A stretch of DNA of 64,000 nucleotides, taken from contig CAKRZO010000006.1 of assembly GCA_934433135.1 (NCBI GenBank), forward strand, positions 62,001-126,000. The letters run 5' to 3'. A model generated the notes under the pieces. It was not told where the DNA came from. It was given only the letters and a program-made list of their open reading frames with translations, and did no database searches. This stretch comes from an uncultured Acetatifactor sp. (GTDB lineage Bacteria > Bacillota > Clostridia > Lachnospirales > Lachnospiraceae). Both the position numbers and the translations under genes were made by a program. Positions 1 through 8,323 of the stretch are shown in pieces; within the stretch, counting starts at the first letter, position 1; the number at the start of each line of letters is the position of its first letter.

Positions 1-44
1 GTTGCGCCGCCATCTATACCGATCATAGTCCTGTCTTTATGCAT
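1..44 (-). CDS. BadF/BadG/BcrA/BcrD-type sugar kinase, N-terminal fragment
   Basis: Only the first 14 codons are in the window; they read MHKDRTMIGIDGGA. IGIDGGAT-like starts are the phosphate-1 loop of ASKHA kinases, in particular the BadF/BadG family that includes N-acetylglucosamine and N-acetylmuramate kinases. The ATG overlaps the end of murQ by 8 bases and follows a GGGGGA stretch, so it is probably translationally coupled. Next to murQ, a GlcNAc or MurNAc kinase is the likely role. That is inference from neighbourhood, since most of the protein lies outside. Confidence 0.6.
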   Translation of the reverse strand, partial: MHKDRTMIGIDGGA

Positions 45-855
45 GCTTTTTCCCCCATGCCTGCATGACATTTTTTATAACCCATCCGTTGTCTTCTAAA
101 AGGATTGCAGATTCCCCTTCCGTCACATCCAGCAAGGAACAAACAATATTAATCATACGTTTACGGAGTTTTATATTAGAAGGTTTCAGATTAATCATAA
201 CATTTTCATATACCTTGCCGGTCTTAATCATGGCACACGTAGATAACATATTCAACACAAGTTTCTGTGCAGTACCGGCCTTCATACGTGTAGATCCCTG
301 AATCACCTCAGCTCCGGTATCTGTCACAATTTCAATGTCAGCCAAAGTCCCAATCAAACTTCCCGCATTGCTGCTTAAAGATACCGTACGGCACCCATGT
401 CCCTTGGCCTCCTTAATAGCCCCTACCACATATGCCGCTCCGCCGGAAGCAGATATTCCACAGATCACATCATTCTCTGTGATATTCTTTGCTCGCAGAT
501 CTTCTCTTCCCTTATCTTCAAAATCCTCCTGATTTTCACTTGCTCTGGTAAGCGTCTTCTCACCTCCCGCAATAATGGCGCAAACCGTATCATAATCCAC
601 GCCAAAGGTAGGAGGGCACTCTGCCGCATCCATAACCGCAAGCCTTCCAGAGGTTCCTGCTCCGATATAAATCAATCTGCCTCCCTTTGCAATTGCAGAT
701 GAAATAACATTCACTGCATCTGCGATAGCAGGCATCGCCTCATTCACGGCTTTCACTGCATTATAATTTTCTTCATTAATAATTTTTAGCATGGACATCG
801 TATCCATCCTGTCAATATGCATTGAATTTTGATTTCTCTCCTCAGTTTTCAACAT
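37..855 (-). CDS. murQ: N-acetylmuramic acid 6-phosphate etherase MurQ
   Basis: MurQ cleaves the lactyl ether of MurNAc-6-phosphate to give GlcNAc-6-phosphate and D-lactate in the cytoplasm, feeding cell-wall sugars into amino-sugar catabolism. The SIS-fold phosphosugar site is clear: GAGTSGR at residues 65-71, the AAECPPTF segment with the catalytic Glu at 79, and SASGGA at 135-140. The protein is 272 residues, shorter than the roughly 300 usual, and ends soon after the VTEGE segment, so the small C-terminal helical domain is reduced. The start has GGAGA upstream, inside the end of the preceding glycosidase gene (14-base overlap). The following kinase gene overlaps it by 8 bases. Identity is firm; a cell-wall versus dietary or host glycan source is open. 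Confidence 0.93.
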   Translation of the reverse strand: MLKTEERNQNSMHIDRMDTMSMLKIINEENYNAVKAVNEAMPAIADAVNVISSAIAKGGRLIYIGAGTSGRLAVMDAAECPPTFGVDYDTVCAIIAGGEKTLTRASENQEDFEDKGREDLRAKNITENDVICGISASGGAAYVVGAIKEAKGHGCRTVSLSSNAGSLIGTLADIEIVTDTGAEVIQGSTRMKAGTAQKLVLNMLSTCAMIKTGKVYENVMINLKPSNIKLRKRMINIVCSLLDVTEGESAILLEDNGWVIKNVMQAWGKKHA

Positions 856-3106
856 TTGCTTCTTCTCCTTTCAGCCAAAACATTTTTGTCTCGCCTTTTG
901 TTATTTCGAACAGAATCTCAGAAACATGGCATCCATAATATTTCTCTTCGTATAATTCATATGGACTGCATTCTTTAGGAAATTTTATGGTTACATGCCC
1001 AGAGTATGCACCATGGATTGTCACAAAATTTTTGTTTCCATAAAATACATGTCCACCTTCTTCCCAAATATGACACCCCGCAGCTCTTGCGACTTCTCTG
1101 AAAAAATCAGCGGTTATATACTTTGCGCCACAATAAACCGAAGTGTATTTCCCCATCTCCTTAACAGAAACAGCAGGAAGCTTATTCCATACAAATCGTC
1201 CGAGTAGTACTGCATCAGGATCATTCGGATAGATGACCGGATACAAATATGATCTTGGCATGCCCAAGGGAACAAACCCTGCACTGCCTTTTCTTTGCTT
1301 CCGGAACGAACCAAAGATCTTATCCTTTTCCAAATTATCTACAATCTTATGTGCTCCTTTTATTACCTTAAACATCGGACTATGTTTTTCCATAAGCACC
1401 GCACATTGTATTCCTGTCAAATCCGCTACATTGGAAACATCAACAATTTTCTCCCTATCCGGATTCATCAAACCATTCGCATACATAAATAATGCAGTTG
1501 CATTATTCTTTGCAAGCTTTCTTTTGATCACTTCGCGCTCACTATCTGACAGGTAAAAGCAATTTAAAAATACATACAACTTATAATCCGGCATATCCTC
1601 TCTCGCCAGGTCATCATGATAGTAACTGTCAACAGGAGCACCTATATTTGCAATCTCGTAATTCCTTATATTCTGAATCACATCATTGCTGCTTTGCATA
1701 GATACAACGTGCACGCTTTCTTCATCATAAATGAATGCTATCTCGTTTTCTTTGTGCCTGTTCTGATCATAAGCCAATCTCGCAATCCTCTGTTGCTTCT
1801 CAAAAAGCTGGTAGACCTCCGGTAATTTGTATCTACCGCCGCCGATATGTTGATCGAACCACCATCCTTGTAAATCCTCACATATATTTCTTCCAAAATC
1901 CCTCTTAAGCACATTAACAGTGTCTTCCATAGTGAACATCTCAACCATTTCAGCAAAATATGAATTTTCCATATGAGTTCTGGTATCATCTTCCACTATA
2001 TACATAGTATTACGAAGTCTAAAAGAATCCGGGCATTGACGCTGACCGGTAAATCCTCCCGGCTGCCTGTTTTCATACACTCCCGGATTTGCCATAAAAT
2101 CCACATATCCACTATCTAAAACTTTAAGTACAGCACCTGCAGATGAATTCTTCACAATATGGCAGGCCCCCATTGACCCGAAGAAAACTCCAACAAGATA
2201 ATCCGGATTCTTCTTTTTCACTATGTTTGCAAAATGTATGATGCTGTTAGAAGTTCCTTCATGCCATGCTCTATAGAAATCAAACGTTCCCGGATAACTG
2301 TCAATATCCAAAAAGGATCCGTAATTGGTGCCATTAGAAGGCGGTTGCGGCGCTTTCTGTCCGGCAAGTATTCTCCCGGGCGACGCAATCTTTTGGTCGA
2401 CTTGTTCTACAAAAAAACGACTGGATGCATCCGGTACCTTCGCTTTCACTCTTCCTTTTCCATATTTACCATCAAGAAACCTTTGAAATTCTTCCACAAA
2501 TGCCTTAGATACATCTCCATATGCTCCATTATCGAAATACTCCATAGGATTGATGTAGTACCACTCGCCGGTTCCCCCTGCCCCTAAAAAAAAGCCTGCT
2601 ATCCGGTCAGCACATGGGAGTTTCTGTATTTCCTCAATTGTCTCCCAAAGTGTCTGCCCCATTTCATCTCTCCATTTTTGGGAACATAAAGATGGCATTC
2701 CATCCGTGTCTACTATAAAAGATTCGCTTCTAATAATTGTATGTATCTTTCTGCCATCGCTATAAGTTACAATCTCATCCGGATTATCCTCGATCCACTG
2801 CTTACTTGGAATTAATGAAATACGAACCATAATGTATGCATCGGGGACTGCCTTTAAAATATCATCAACTTCTTTTCCAAATTCAGCTACCGCTTCCTTC
2901 TCCAATGACAAATTATTGCACATGACATAATAAATCTTTATCCCCGCTTGTCCCAGTTGCTTATAATAATCAACATCTACTAAACGCCCCTTTTGCCCCA
3001 TCGCTGTCAGGCAAGATGTAATCGTTGCAGTCATTGGAGGATATATCTTATTGTCTATACTGATTGCCGGCGAGCCATGATAGTCTATTATTTTTGCTTT
3101 TGCCAC
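842..3106 (-). CDS. GH42-like TIM-barrel glycoside hydrolase
   Basis: This is a cytoplasmic protein of about 754 residues with no signal peptide. Its layout resembles clan GH-A beta-galactosidase-like enzymes: an N-terminal barrel (about 30-400), with a FFLGAGGTGEWYY segment near 176-188 whose Glu is a candidate acid/base, followed by a trimerisation-like flavodoxin-fold region (about 430-560, with segments such as EIAFIYDEESVHVV) and a beta C-terminus. I cannot name the exact CAZy family. The start is uncertain: ATG at 3118 has almost no spacing to a ribosome site, while GTG at 3106 has GGAGG five bases upstream, so GTG is preferred. It overlaps murQ, implying that its product is an amino sugar or that it acts on the same imported oligosaccharide. 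Confidence 0.65.
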   Translation of the reverse strand: MAKAKIIDYHGSPAISIDNKIYPPMTATITSCLTAMGQKGRLVDVDYYKQLGQAGIKIYYVMCNNLSLEKEAVAEFGKEVDDILKAVPDAYIMVRISLIPSKQWIEDNPDEIVTYSDGRKIHTIIRSESFIVDTDGMPSLCSQKWRDEMGQTLWETIEEIQKLPCADRIAGFFLGAGGTGEWYYINPMEYFDNGAYGDVSKAFVEEFQRFLDGKYGKGRVKAKVPDASSRFFVEQVDQKIASPGRILAGQKAPQPPSNGTNYGSFLDIDSYPGTFDFYRAWHEGTSNSIIHFANIVKKKNPDYLVGVFFGSMGACHIVKNSSAGAVLKVLDSGYVDFMANPGVYENRQPGGFTGQRQCPDSFRLRNTMYIVEDDTRTHMENSYFAEMVEMFTMEDTVNVLKRDFGRNICEDLQGWWFDQHIGGGRYKLPEVYQLFEKQQRIARLAYDQNRHKENEIAFIYDEESVHVVSMQSSNDVIQNIRNYEIANIGAPVDSYYHDDLAREDMPDYKLYVFLNCFYLSDSEREVIKRKLAKNNATALFMYANGLMNPDREKIVDVSNVADLTGIQCAVLMEKHSPMFKVIKGAHKIVDNLEKDKIFGSFRKQRKGSAGFVPLGMPRSYLYPVIYPNDPDAVLLGRFVWNKLPAVSVKEMGKYTSVYCGAKYITADFFREVARAAGCHIWEEGGHVFYGNKNFVTIHGAYSGHVTIKFPKECSPYELYEEKYYGCHVSEILFEITKGETKMFWLKGEEANVEN

Positions 3107-3142
3107 ATTAACCTCCATTCCCGAGTGACTTTGTCATGAAAA

Positions 3143-3182
3143 TGGCGAAGAGAAATTCCCGCAGAAGATTTCTCTTTCGCCA
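3143..3182 (-). terminator. hairpin after the GH16 gene (terminator or attenuator)
   Basis: Arms at 3143-3156 (TGGCGAAGAGAAAT) and 3168-3182 pair with one bulge. On the minus strand the stem is followed only by ATTTTC, so the U-tract is weak. It sits between the surface-protein gene and the GH42-like gene, about 35 bases before the latter's start, and may be an attenuator or an mRNA-processing end rather than a full stop. Confidence 0.5.
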
Positions 3183-3231
3183 CAAAAGCAATTCGTTTTC
3201 ACTCAAGAACAAATTGCAGTATTATTACCTT

Positions 3232-6200
3232 TTACTTACCTGTATTCCGCACAATCTGAATCATTTTTCTTTTTTTCGCAATTACCATGCCCGCTGCAGA
3301 GAACGCCAAAAGGTAGTACCATACATTATTAAAATCGTCTCCTGTCAATGGACTGAAAATCTGCGGTTGTTCCAATTCCTCCATGGACGTTTCTGCATTT
3401 TCCTGTTCTGAAGTACTGGCAGGCGGTACTTCTGTCTGCTCCATTGCGATCACCGTGGTTTTTACATCTCCACATTTCGTGCAGGTTTCCACCCGGTAAC
3501 CGTTCTCCGTACTGCTCGGTTCTTTACTGTCAGTAATTACGTATTCATGTTCACCACCCAATGCCGGAACAATCGTATCCGCACGGTTAATTTCTATAAG
3601 ACCTTGTTTGTCTGCAAAATACTTGTTACAAACAGTACATTTCCAATGCTCTACGCAGCCATCATTGATGCAGCCGGCTTTAACTGCTTCCATTTTTTCC
3701 AATACACACGCAGATAAATTATCCAGTGCATGCTCGTTTGCAACGGTATGATCCGCCACATCACTGCTTCTTTGCCATACCCGGACGTAGTCTACCACCT
3801 GAGCGGTACCATCGGCACTTACATTAATTGCTCCTGCCCAGCTTAAAATTGCAGTGGAAAGGCGTGCAAAAGACAAGTGCCCACCCGATGTGACATTCGT
3901 TTTGGTATGGATCAGCTGACCATCAAAATAATATTTCAAATACTCCGGAGTCCATTCTACCGCATAAGTATGATAATCCGCCGACAAATCATACGGAGTC
4001 TCGTAACGTTCTGCATGTGTCACTCTGGTGCCGGTAGTATACTCATGAAGATTGGTATTAATCTTGTTCAAGTAATGGCCTTCATTAACATCGATTTCGT
4101 ACCAGGTCTGATCTTCTGTAGCAGTAGACATCATCCAGAACGAGTTATTGATACCGGCGGATGCCGTATATTTGTATCTTGCTTCCCAATAACCATATTC
4201 CTGGACAAATGCCCCCTTATCAGCCAGGAGGTTGCCTGTTGTCCAGGACTTATTATCAACCCTGGACTCATATTTGGTAATCAAATGTACTGCCCCGTCA
4301 TGAACTTCTACGTTTTCCGGATGTCTGGACGACAAGATGTGACTTGGGTTTTCTTCCATAGCTGTCCACACATTTGTATTCAATTCCATGCCCTGGAACT
4401 CATCATTAAAGGTCAGAACCCATTTTTCTCCGCCATCCTTAACCGGACCGCTCCGAACAAACTGTTGGGTAAACCTTTTCAACATAACGGCTGCTTCCCC
4501 ACGGGTCATTACTTTCTGCGGCAGCAGCATTCCATTCGTGGCAGTAACGATTCCGCTGCGATACATTACATCAACAGCATTTGCAGCTCCTCCGGATACA
4601 TTCTCCGCATCAGCAAGCTGTCTGTAATCCGGAACCAGACTATGCAGCCAATCCACATTTTTATCAAGCCAGCCGACTGCATTATTAAGAATCTGCGCAA
4701 TCTCCTCCTTCGTCAGCAGCTCATCCTCATTCACACCCTCTGACAGTAAGTCTATAATCGCATCCTCTTCTGTTAAATTCAGCACCTTGGACAGATATCC
4801 CATAAAGTCGGCTTTGGTAATATTTTCCCCAGGTGAAAAACAGGTTTCGGAAGTGCCTGTAATATAACCCTCATTGTACATATATTCCACATCATACTTC
4901 AACGGATCATCTTCCGGAATATCCTCAAACTGATTCAGCTCCGCAACCCTGAAAATCTCACCTTCCGGGCTGGGTGTGACATAAACAGTCTGCCAAATGC
5001 CGCCGGAAGCGGCATCATTCAAAACATCAAAACGCACTGTGGATGCCCGGAAATTCGTAGATTCCCCGTAATTATCTGCACCTGTACAAACAATACGCAC
5101 AAAGTTGGTTTCCGGATCACCTGAAAAATCAAACTGACCGAGATCATACCAGCCGCTCTTTGTCAGCTGTGTCATATCAATATGGAAAGTATCCACCGCT
5201 CCGTTATGATGAACCTCGTAAACGATATCATTTGTCTGATTTTCATGCCAATACAGCAGATATGCAGATATCCTGACGCCGGCGGTTACCTGCAGGTTGG
5301 GCTTATACTGACAGTAATTTTCTGCAGGGTTGTTATAAGGCTCTGAAGAATTATCAATACGCTCTTTGCTTATCCACATCGAATATGCCGATTTGCTCAT
5401 AGGACCGGTCAATGCGCTGCTTTTTGCCCAATCTCCTATAAAAGAAAAACCGGGATAAGGATCTACATCTATGACCGTATCCGAAGTATCCTCGTCATCC
5501 TCCGCTTCTTCCGGCACATATAAGCCATGATCCGTGGGTACCATCCTTACAGCAGTACCTCTTGCCTGACCTGTTGTATGATCCGGATAAATAAAATTCA
5601 CTGTTTCCGTTCCATCGCCGGAAAAATCGAATGTTCCCATGTAATGCCAGCCGGCTTCCGCCTCTTCGCCGATGGGTACATTTACCTTGGTACTTTTTTC
5701 ATTATGTTCCACTGTCAATGCCATTTCTTTAAGATTACTGTTATGCGGCGTTACCCAGTAATAAAGCTTATAATTTCCCTCTGCGATTGTACCGGCATGA
5801 AATGTCAATGCCGAGTCCTTTTTCGATGCATAAAGTGTGCTGCTTCCATCATAGTTTTTCAGAGTATTGGAAATACTCCAGGCCAGATCTTCTTTCGATT
5901 GTGTGCAATCCGCTTCAACTGTGGCTGATTTTACAATGTCACTCTCCCCTGCCGCGCTTTCAATCAGGGTTAGCTTTACACCCGTAGCCCGGGCATTGGC
6001 CACACCTGCCGGATTGGTATAATTGAGTGTGACATCCCCATTACCTGATAGTTTCACGGTTCCCAAAGTCAACCAATAACCTGTATCTTTTGCAGCATAT
6101 TCCGGGACGGTTACGCTTGCCGCATCCGTTTCACCCTCTTTGAGTGTCATTTTCATTTCAGGGGTAGCAGCTGTAACGGTATAGTATGCAATTTCATACA

Positions 6201-7065
6201 TACCCGAGGCCAGCCGCCCCAGGTTAAATGTAAATGCGGCACCTTCCGCATGGGTATATAGCGGATATTCCTCACAGCCCAATTTCTGACCGGACCAGAC
6301 CCACTGCGTCGTATGTTGTCCCCAGCCGCCGCCTACATCCGGTGTACCCACAAATGCATCGTTCTTTTCCTTTGCACCATTCGCGCCGGCATATACAATA
6401 ACCTCTTTTACAGCCGGCGTTTCCTCTTCTCCGCCGCCTTCTGTTTCCTCTGTAACCGGCTTTAACTTAACAGCTGTAATTCTGATATCGGTCGCACCTT
6501 CCGGTACAATATGGCTGACAAGTACGTTATCCGTTCCGTTCAAAGAAACCGTTCCTACCTTGCTCCATCCGGCAATCATATCACTACCGCTGCTTAATTG
6601 AGCCATTCTGGGAACATTCACCGTTTGAGGTTCATTCTCTCCCTGACTGACCGTCCATTCCATGGCGCCGCTGACGGCAACGGCTGTCTGTATCGTATAA
6701 TAATAAAAATCATATTTACCGGCAACCGTTTTTCCCAAATCGATTGTAATGGACGCCCCTGCACAATTCGTATAAAGCGGACGATATTCGGAATCTACCA
6801 CGTAATTTGGGTTTGTTGTCCATGTCCACTGCGTAGATGCATCTCTCCAGCTGGTCGATATCGTACCGTCCACTCCGTTAGGTGTCAACATGGTTACGTT
6901 ATCGCTTAGTTCATACGCACCCTGATACTGCCTGCTGACATATGCAACCAATTCGGCAGCTTCCGCTTCCTCTCCGGCCGCCGCCAAAGGCAACATGGTA
7001 TTGAACATGATTACTGCCGTTAAAAACTGCACGATCCATTTCCGTATTTTTTTTCTGAGTTTCAT
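3232..7065 (-). CDS. cell-wall-anchored GH16 glucanase with CBM-like repeats and SLH domains
   Basis: This is a secreted multidomain protein of 1277 residues. The start is the ATG at 7065, which has AAAGGAG six bases upstream; an ATG 45 bases earlier lacks one. Order: a signal peptide with a KLRKKIRK n-region, four tandem beta-sandwich modules of golvesin/CBM-like type (roughly 30-700), two SLH-like repeats (about 725-870), a GH16 catalytic domain (about 880-1100) with the EIDVNE nucleophile/acid-base motif near 990, a cysteine-paired linker (CxxC pairs at about 1130-1190), and a C-terminal PLTGD sorting signal near 1240 with a membrane helix and KKRK tail. GH16 enzymes cut beta-1,3/1,4-glucans or galactans; the substrate here is unknown. 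It probably makes the oligosaccharides taken up by the ABC importer encoded upstream. SLH repeats in mid-protein together with a sortase signal are unusual. Confidence 0.85.
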   Translation of the reverse strand: MKLRKKIRKWIVQFLTAVIMFNTMLPLAAAGEEAEAAELVAYVSRQYQGAYELSDNVTMLTPNGVDGTISTSWRDASTQWTWTTNPNYVVDSEYRPLYTNCAGASITIDLGKTVAGKYDFYYYTIQTAVAVSGAMEWTVSQGENEPQTVNVPRMAQLSSGSDMIAGWSKVGTVSLNGTDNVLVSHIVPEGATDIRITAVKLKPVTEETEGGGEEETPAVKEVIVYAGANGAKEKNDAFVGTPDVGGGWGQHTTQWVWSGQKLGCEEYPLYTHAEGAAFTFNLGRLASGMYEIAYYTVTAATPEMKMTLKEGETDAASVTVPEYAAKDTGYWLTLGTVKLSGNGDVTLNYTNPAGVANARATGVKLTLIESAAGESDIVKSATVEADCTQSKEDLAWSISNTLKNYDGSSTLYASKKDSALTFHAGTIAEGNYKLYYWVTPHNSNLKEMALTVEHNEKSTKVNVPIGEEAEAGWHYMGTFDFSGDGTETVNFIYPDHTTGQARGTAVRMVPTDHGLYVPEEAEDDEDTSDTVIDVDPYPGFSFIGDWAKSSALTGPMSKSAYSMWISKERIDNSSEPYNNPAENYCQYKPNLQVTAGVRISAYLLYWHENQTNDIVYEVHHNGAVDTFHIDMTQLTKSGWYDLGQFDFSGDPETNFVRIVCTGADNYGESTNFRASTVRFDVLNDAASGGIWQTVYVTPSPEGEIFRVAELNQFEDIPEDDPLKYDVEYMYNEGYITGTSETCFSPGENITKADFMGYLSKVLNLTEEDAIIDLLSEGVNEDELLTKEEIAQILNNAVGWLDKNVDWLHSLVPDYRQLADAENVSGGAANAVDVMYRSGIVTATNGMLLPQKVMTRGEAAVMLKRFTQQFVRSGPVKDGGEKWVLTFNDEFQGMELNTNVWTAMEENPSHILSSRHPENVEVHDGAVHLITKYESRVDNKSWTTGNLLADKGAFVQEYGYWEARYKYTASAGINNSFWMMSTATEDQTWYEIDVNEGHYLNKINTNLHEYTTGTRVTHAERYETPYDLSADYHTYAVEWTPEYLKYYFDGQLIHTKTNVTSGGHLSFARLSTAILSWAGAINVSADGTAQVVDYVRVWQRSSDVADHTVANEHALDNLSACVLEKMEAVKAGCINDGCVEHWKCTVCNKYFADKQGLIEINRADTIVPALGGEHEYVITDSKEPSSTENGYRVETCTKCGDVKTTVIAMEQTEVPPASTSEQENAETSMEELEQPQIFSPLTGDDFNNVWYYLLAFSAAGMVIAKKRKMIQIVRNTGK

Positions 7066-7139
7066 ACTTGCTCCTTTCCATTTACTATTTTTCTCTGCCT
7101 TGTTCAACATTAAAAAGTTTCCGAGACTGTTTCTTACCT

Positions 7140-8279
7140 TTAATAATCAATGTCCTTTTTTAATACGCCATAACTCCAGTAGATTTTCTCTCCTCGCAAA
7201 GCATGTTCTAACACTCTTTTCTGAAAATCATTTTGGGGAATCAAATTTTGCAATGGCTGACGCTTTACTTTAAACACATGTTCATATACCGAATGATTTC
7301 GATTGTCCGGTCCACAGATTACATCAAACAAATCTGCAAATGCCCACATATTACTGCCCTCTTTAATAACATTTCCCCGTAGCCCCGGATCGATAAACCA
7401 CGTCCGGCAAACAAATGCTTTAAACGGAGGAAAATATTTTCGGAATAAAACAGCTGCATCTTTTATGGATGCACGTACCTCATCCATATCCAATCTTCCT
7501 CCTTCCGGGATATGTATGGTAATGACATTATCTCCCGGAGAAAGCATTTTCTTATATATTCTCTTATCAAGTTCTACCGGTTCGGCAGTTATTCGTCCGT
7601 CACGATCGAATATATGGCCAATAACTTCTTTCTCATCTTGATAATACATAGGGGCTGTCCCATTATTATCTTGTAATCCTTTCTTATCATATTTGTATTT
7701 CGGCATTGCAACAAATACTCTATTACCGGCATTATCTTCATACATCTCACTATAGTCTAAATAATCCCTGAATTGAAATGTCAATCTGCCTACCCTTAAT
7801 ATAAACGGGCGTGCATATCCGTACAAAAATGGCGAAAGTCGGCAAAGCCCAAAAGTATCGTGACTGATCCGGTTCATAGACACAAAATATCTGTAACGAT
7901 CATAATAGGATTCCAACATAGATATCGGCAGCTGACGTTCTGTCAGCCATCTTTTCAAATTTTCCGCTGCAAGCAGATATACTACAGCTTTAATATAGCC
8001 GGGGTATTTTTCTTCCGCATCAGAAGGCATAGGTATCTGGTCTAATTGCCAAATATCCCTGCTGAAATCTTCTTCACTTTCAAACTGAATATAGTAAAAC
8101 AACCATATAAACTGTTTCAGTTCCTCATTTGCATAGTCCATAAACTTTGCAATAATAGCTATATTATCATTGCTTAACCCGGTCTTTTCGGCATATTTCA
8201 GCACATTTTCCTTATTTACGAATGTATTACTGAAAGTAGCTCTTGCAGCTTTTTCGTATTTACTTAGTATTTCCAACAT
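7140..8279 (-). CDS. acyltransferase-like protein (NAT_N/GNAT_C architecture)
   Basis: This is a 379-residue cytoplasmic protein. The C-terminal half has the stretch IHIPEGGRLDMDEV followed by a block of the type FFP-FKAFVCRTWFIDPGL, which is typical of the GNAT-like C-terminal domain found after an N-terminal NAT_N helical domain in Firmicute proteins called acyltransferase domain-containing. No acyl-CoA binding loop can be proven by eye. A strong GGGAGGGG site precedes the ATG. It is placed between an FAD oxidoreductase and the GH16 protein, all in one direction, so it may modify or deacylate the imported sugar. This is inference; the true substrate is unknown. Confidence 0.6.
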   Translation of the reverse strand: MLEILSKYEKAARATFSNTFVNKENVLKYAEKTGLSNDNIAIIAKFMDYANEELKQFIWLFYYIQFESEEDFSRDIWQLDQIPMPSDAEEKYPGYIKAVVYLLAAENLKRWLTERQLPISMLESYYDRYRYFVSMNRISHDTFGLCRLSPFLYGYARPFILRVGRLTFQFRDYLDYSEMYEDNAGNRVFVAMPKYKYDKKGLQDNNGTAPMYYQDEKEVIGHIFDRDGRITAEPVELDKRIYKKMLSPGDNVITIHIPEGGRLDMDEVRASIKDAAVLFRKYFPPFKAFVCRTWFIDPGLRGNVIKEGSNMWAFADLFDVICGPDNRNHSVYEHVFKVKRQPLQNLIPQNDFQKRVLEHALRGEKIYWSYGVLKKDIDY

Positions 8280-8323
8280 ATGCCCCTCCCTGATAACATC
8301 TCTTGTTTCTATGCTACGATAGG

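Noticed and set aside
3877..4743. 288-codon plus-strand frame opposite the GH16 gene
   Set aside because: It is antisense to a clear SLH/GH16 coding region, with no ribosome site and no domain.
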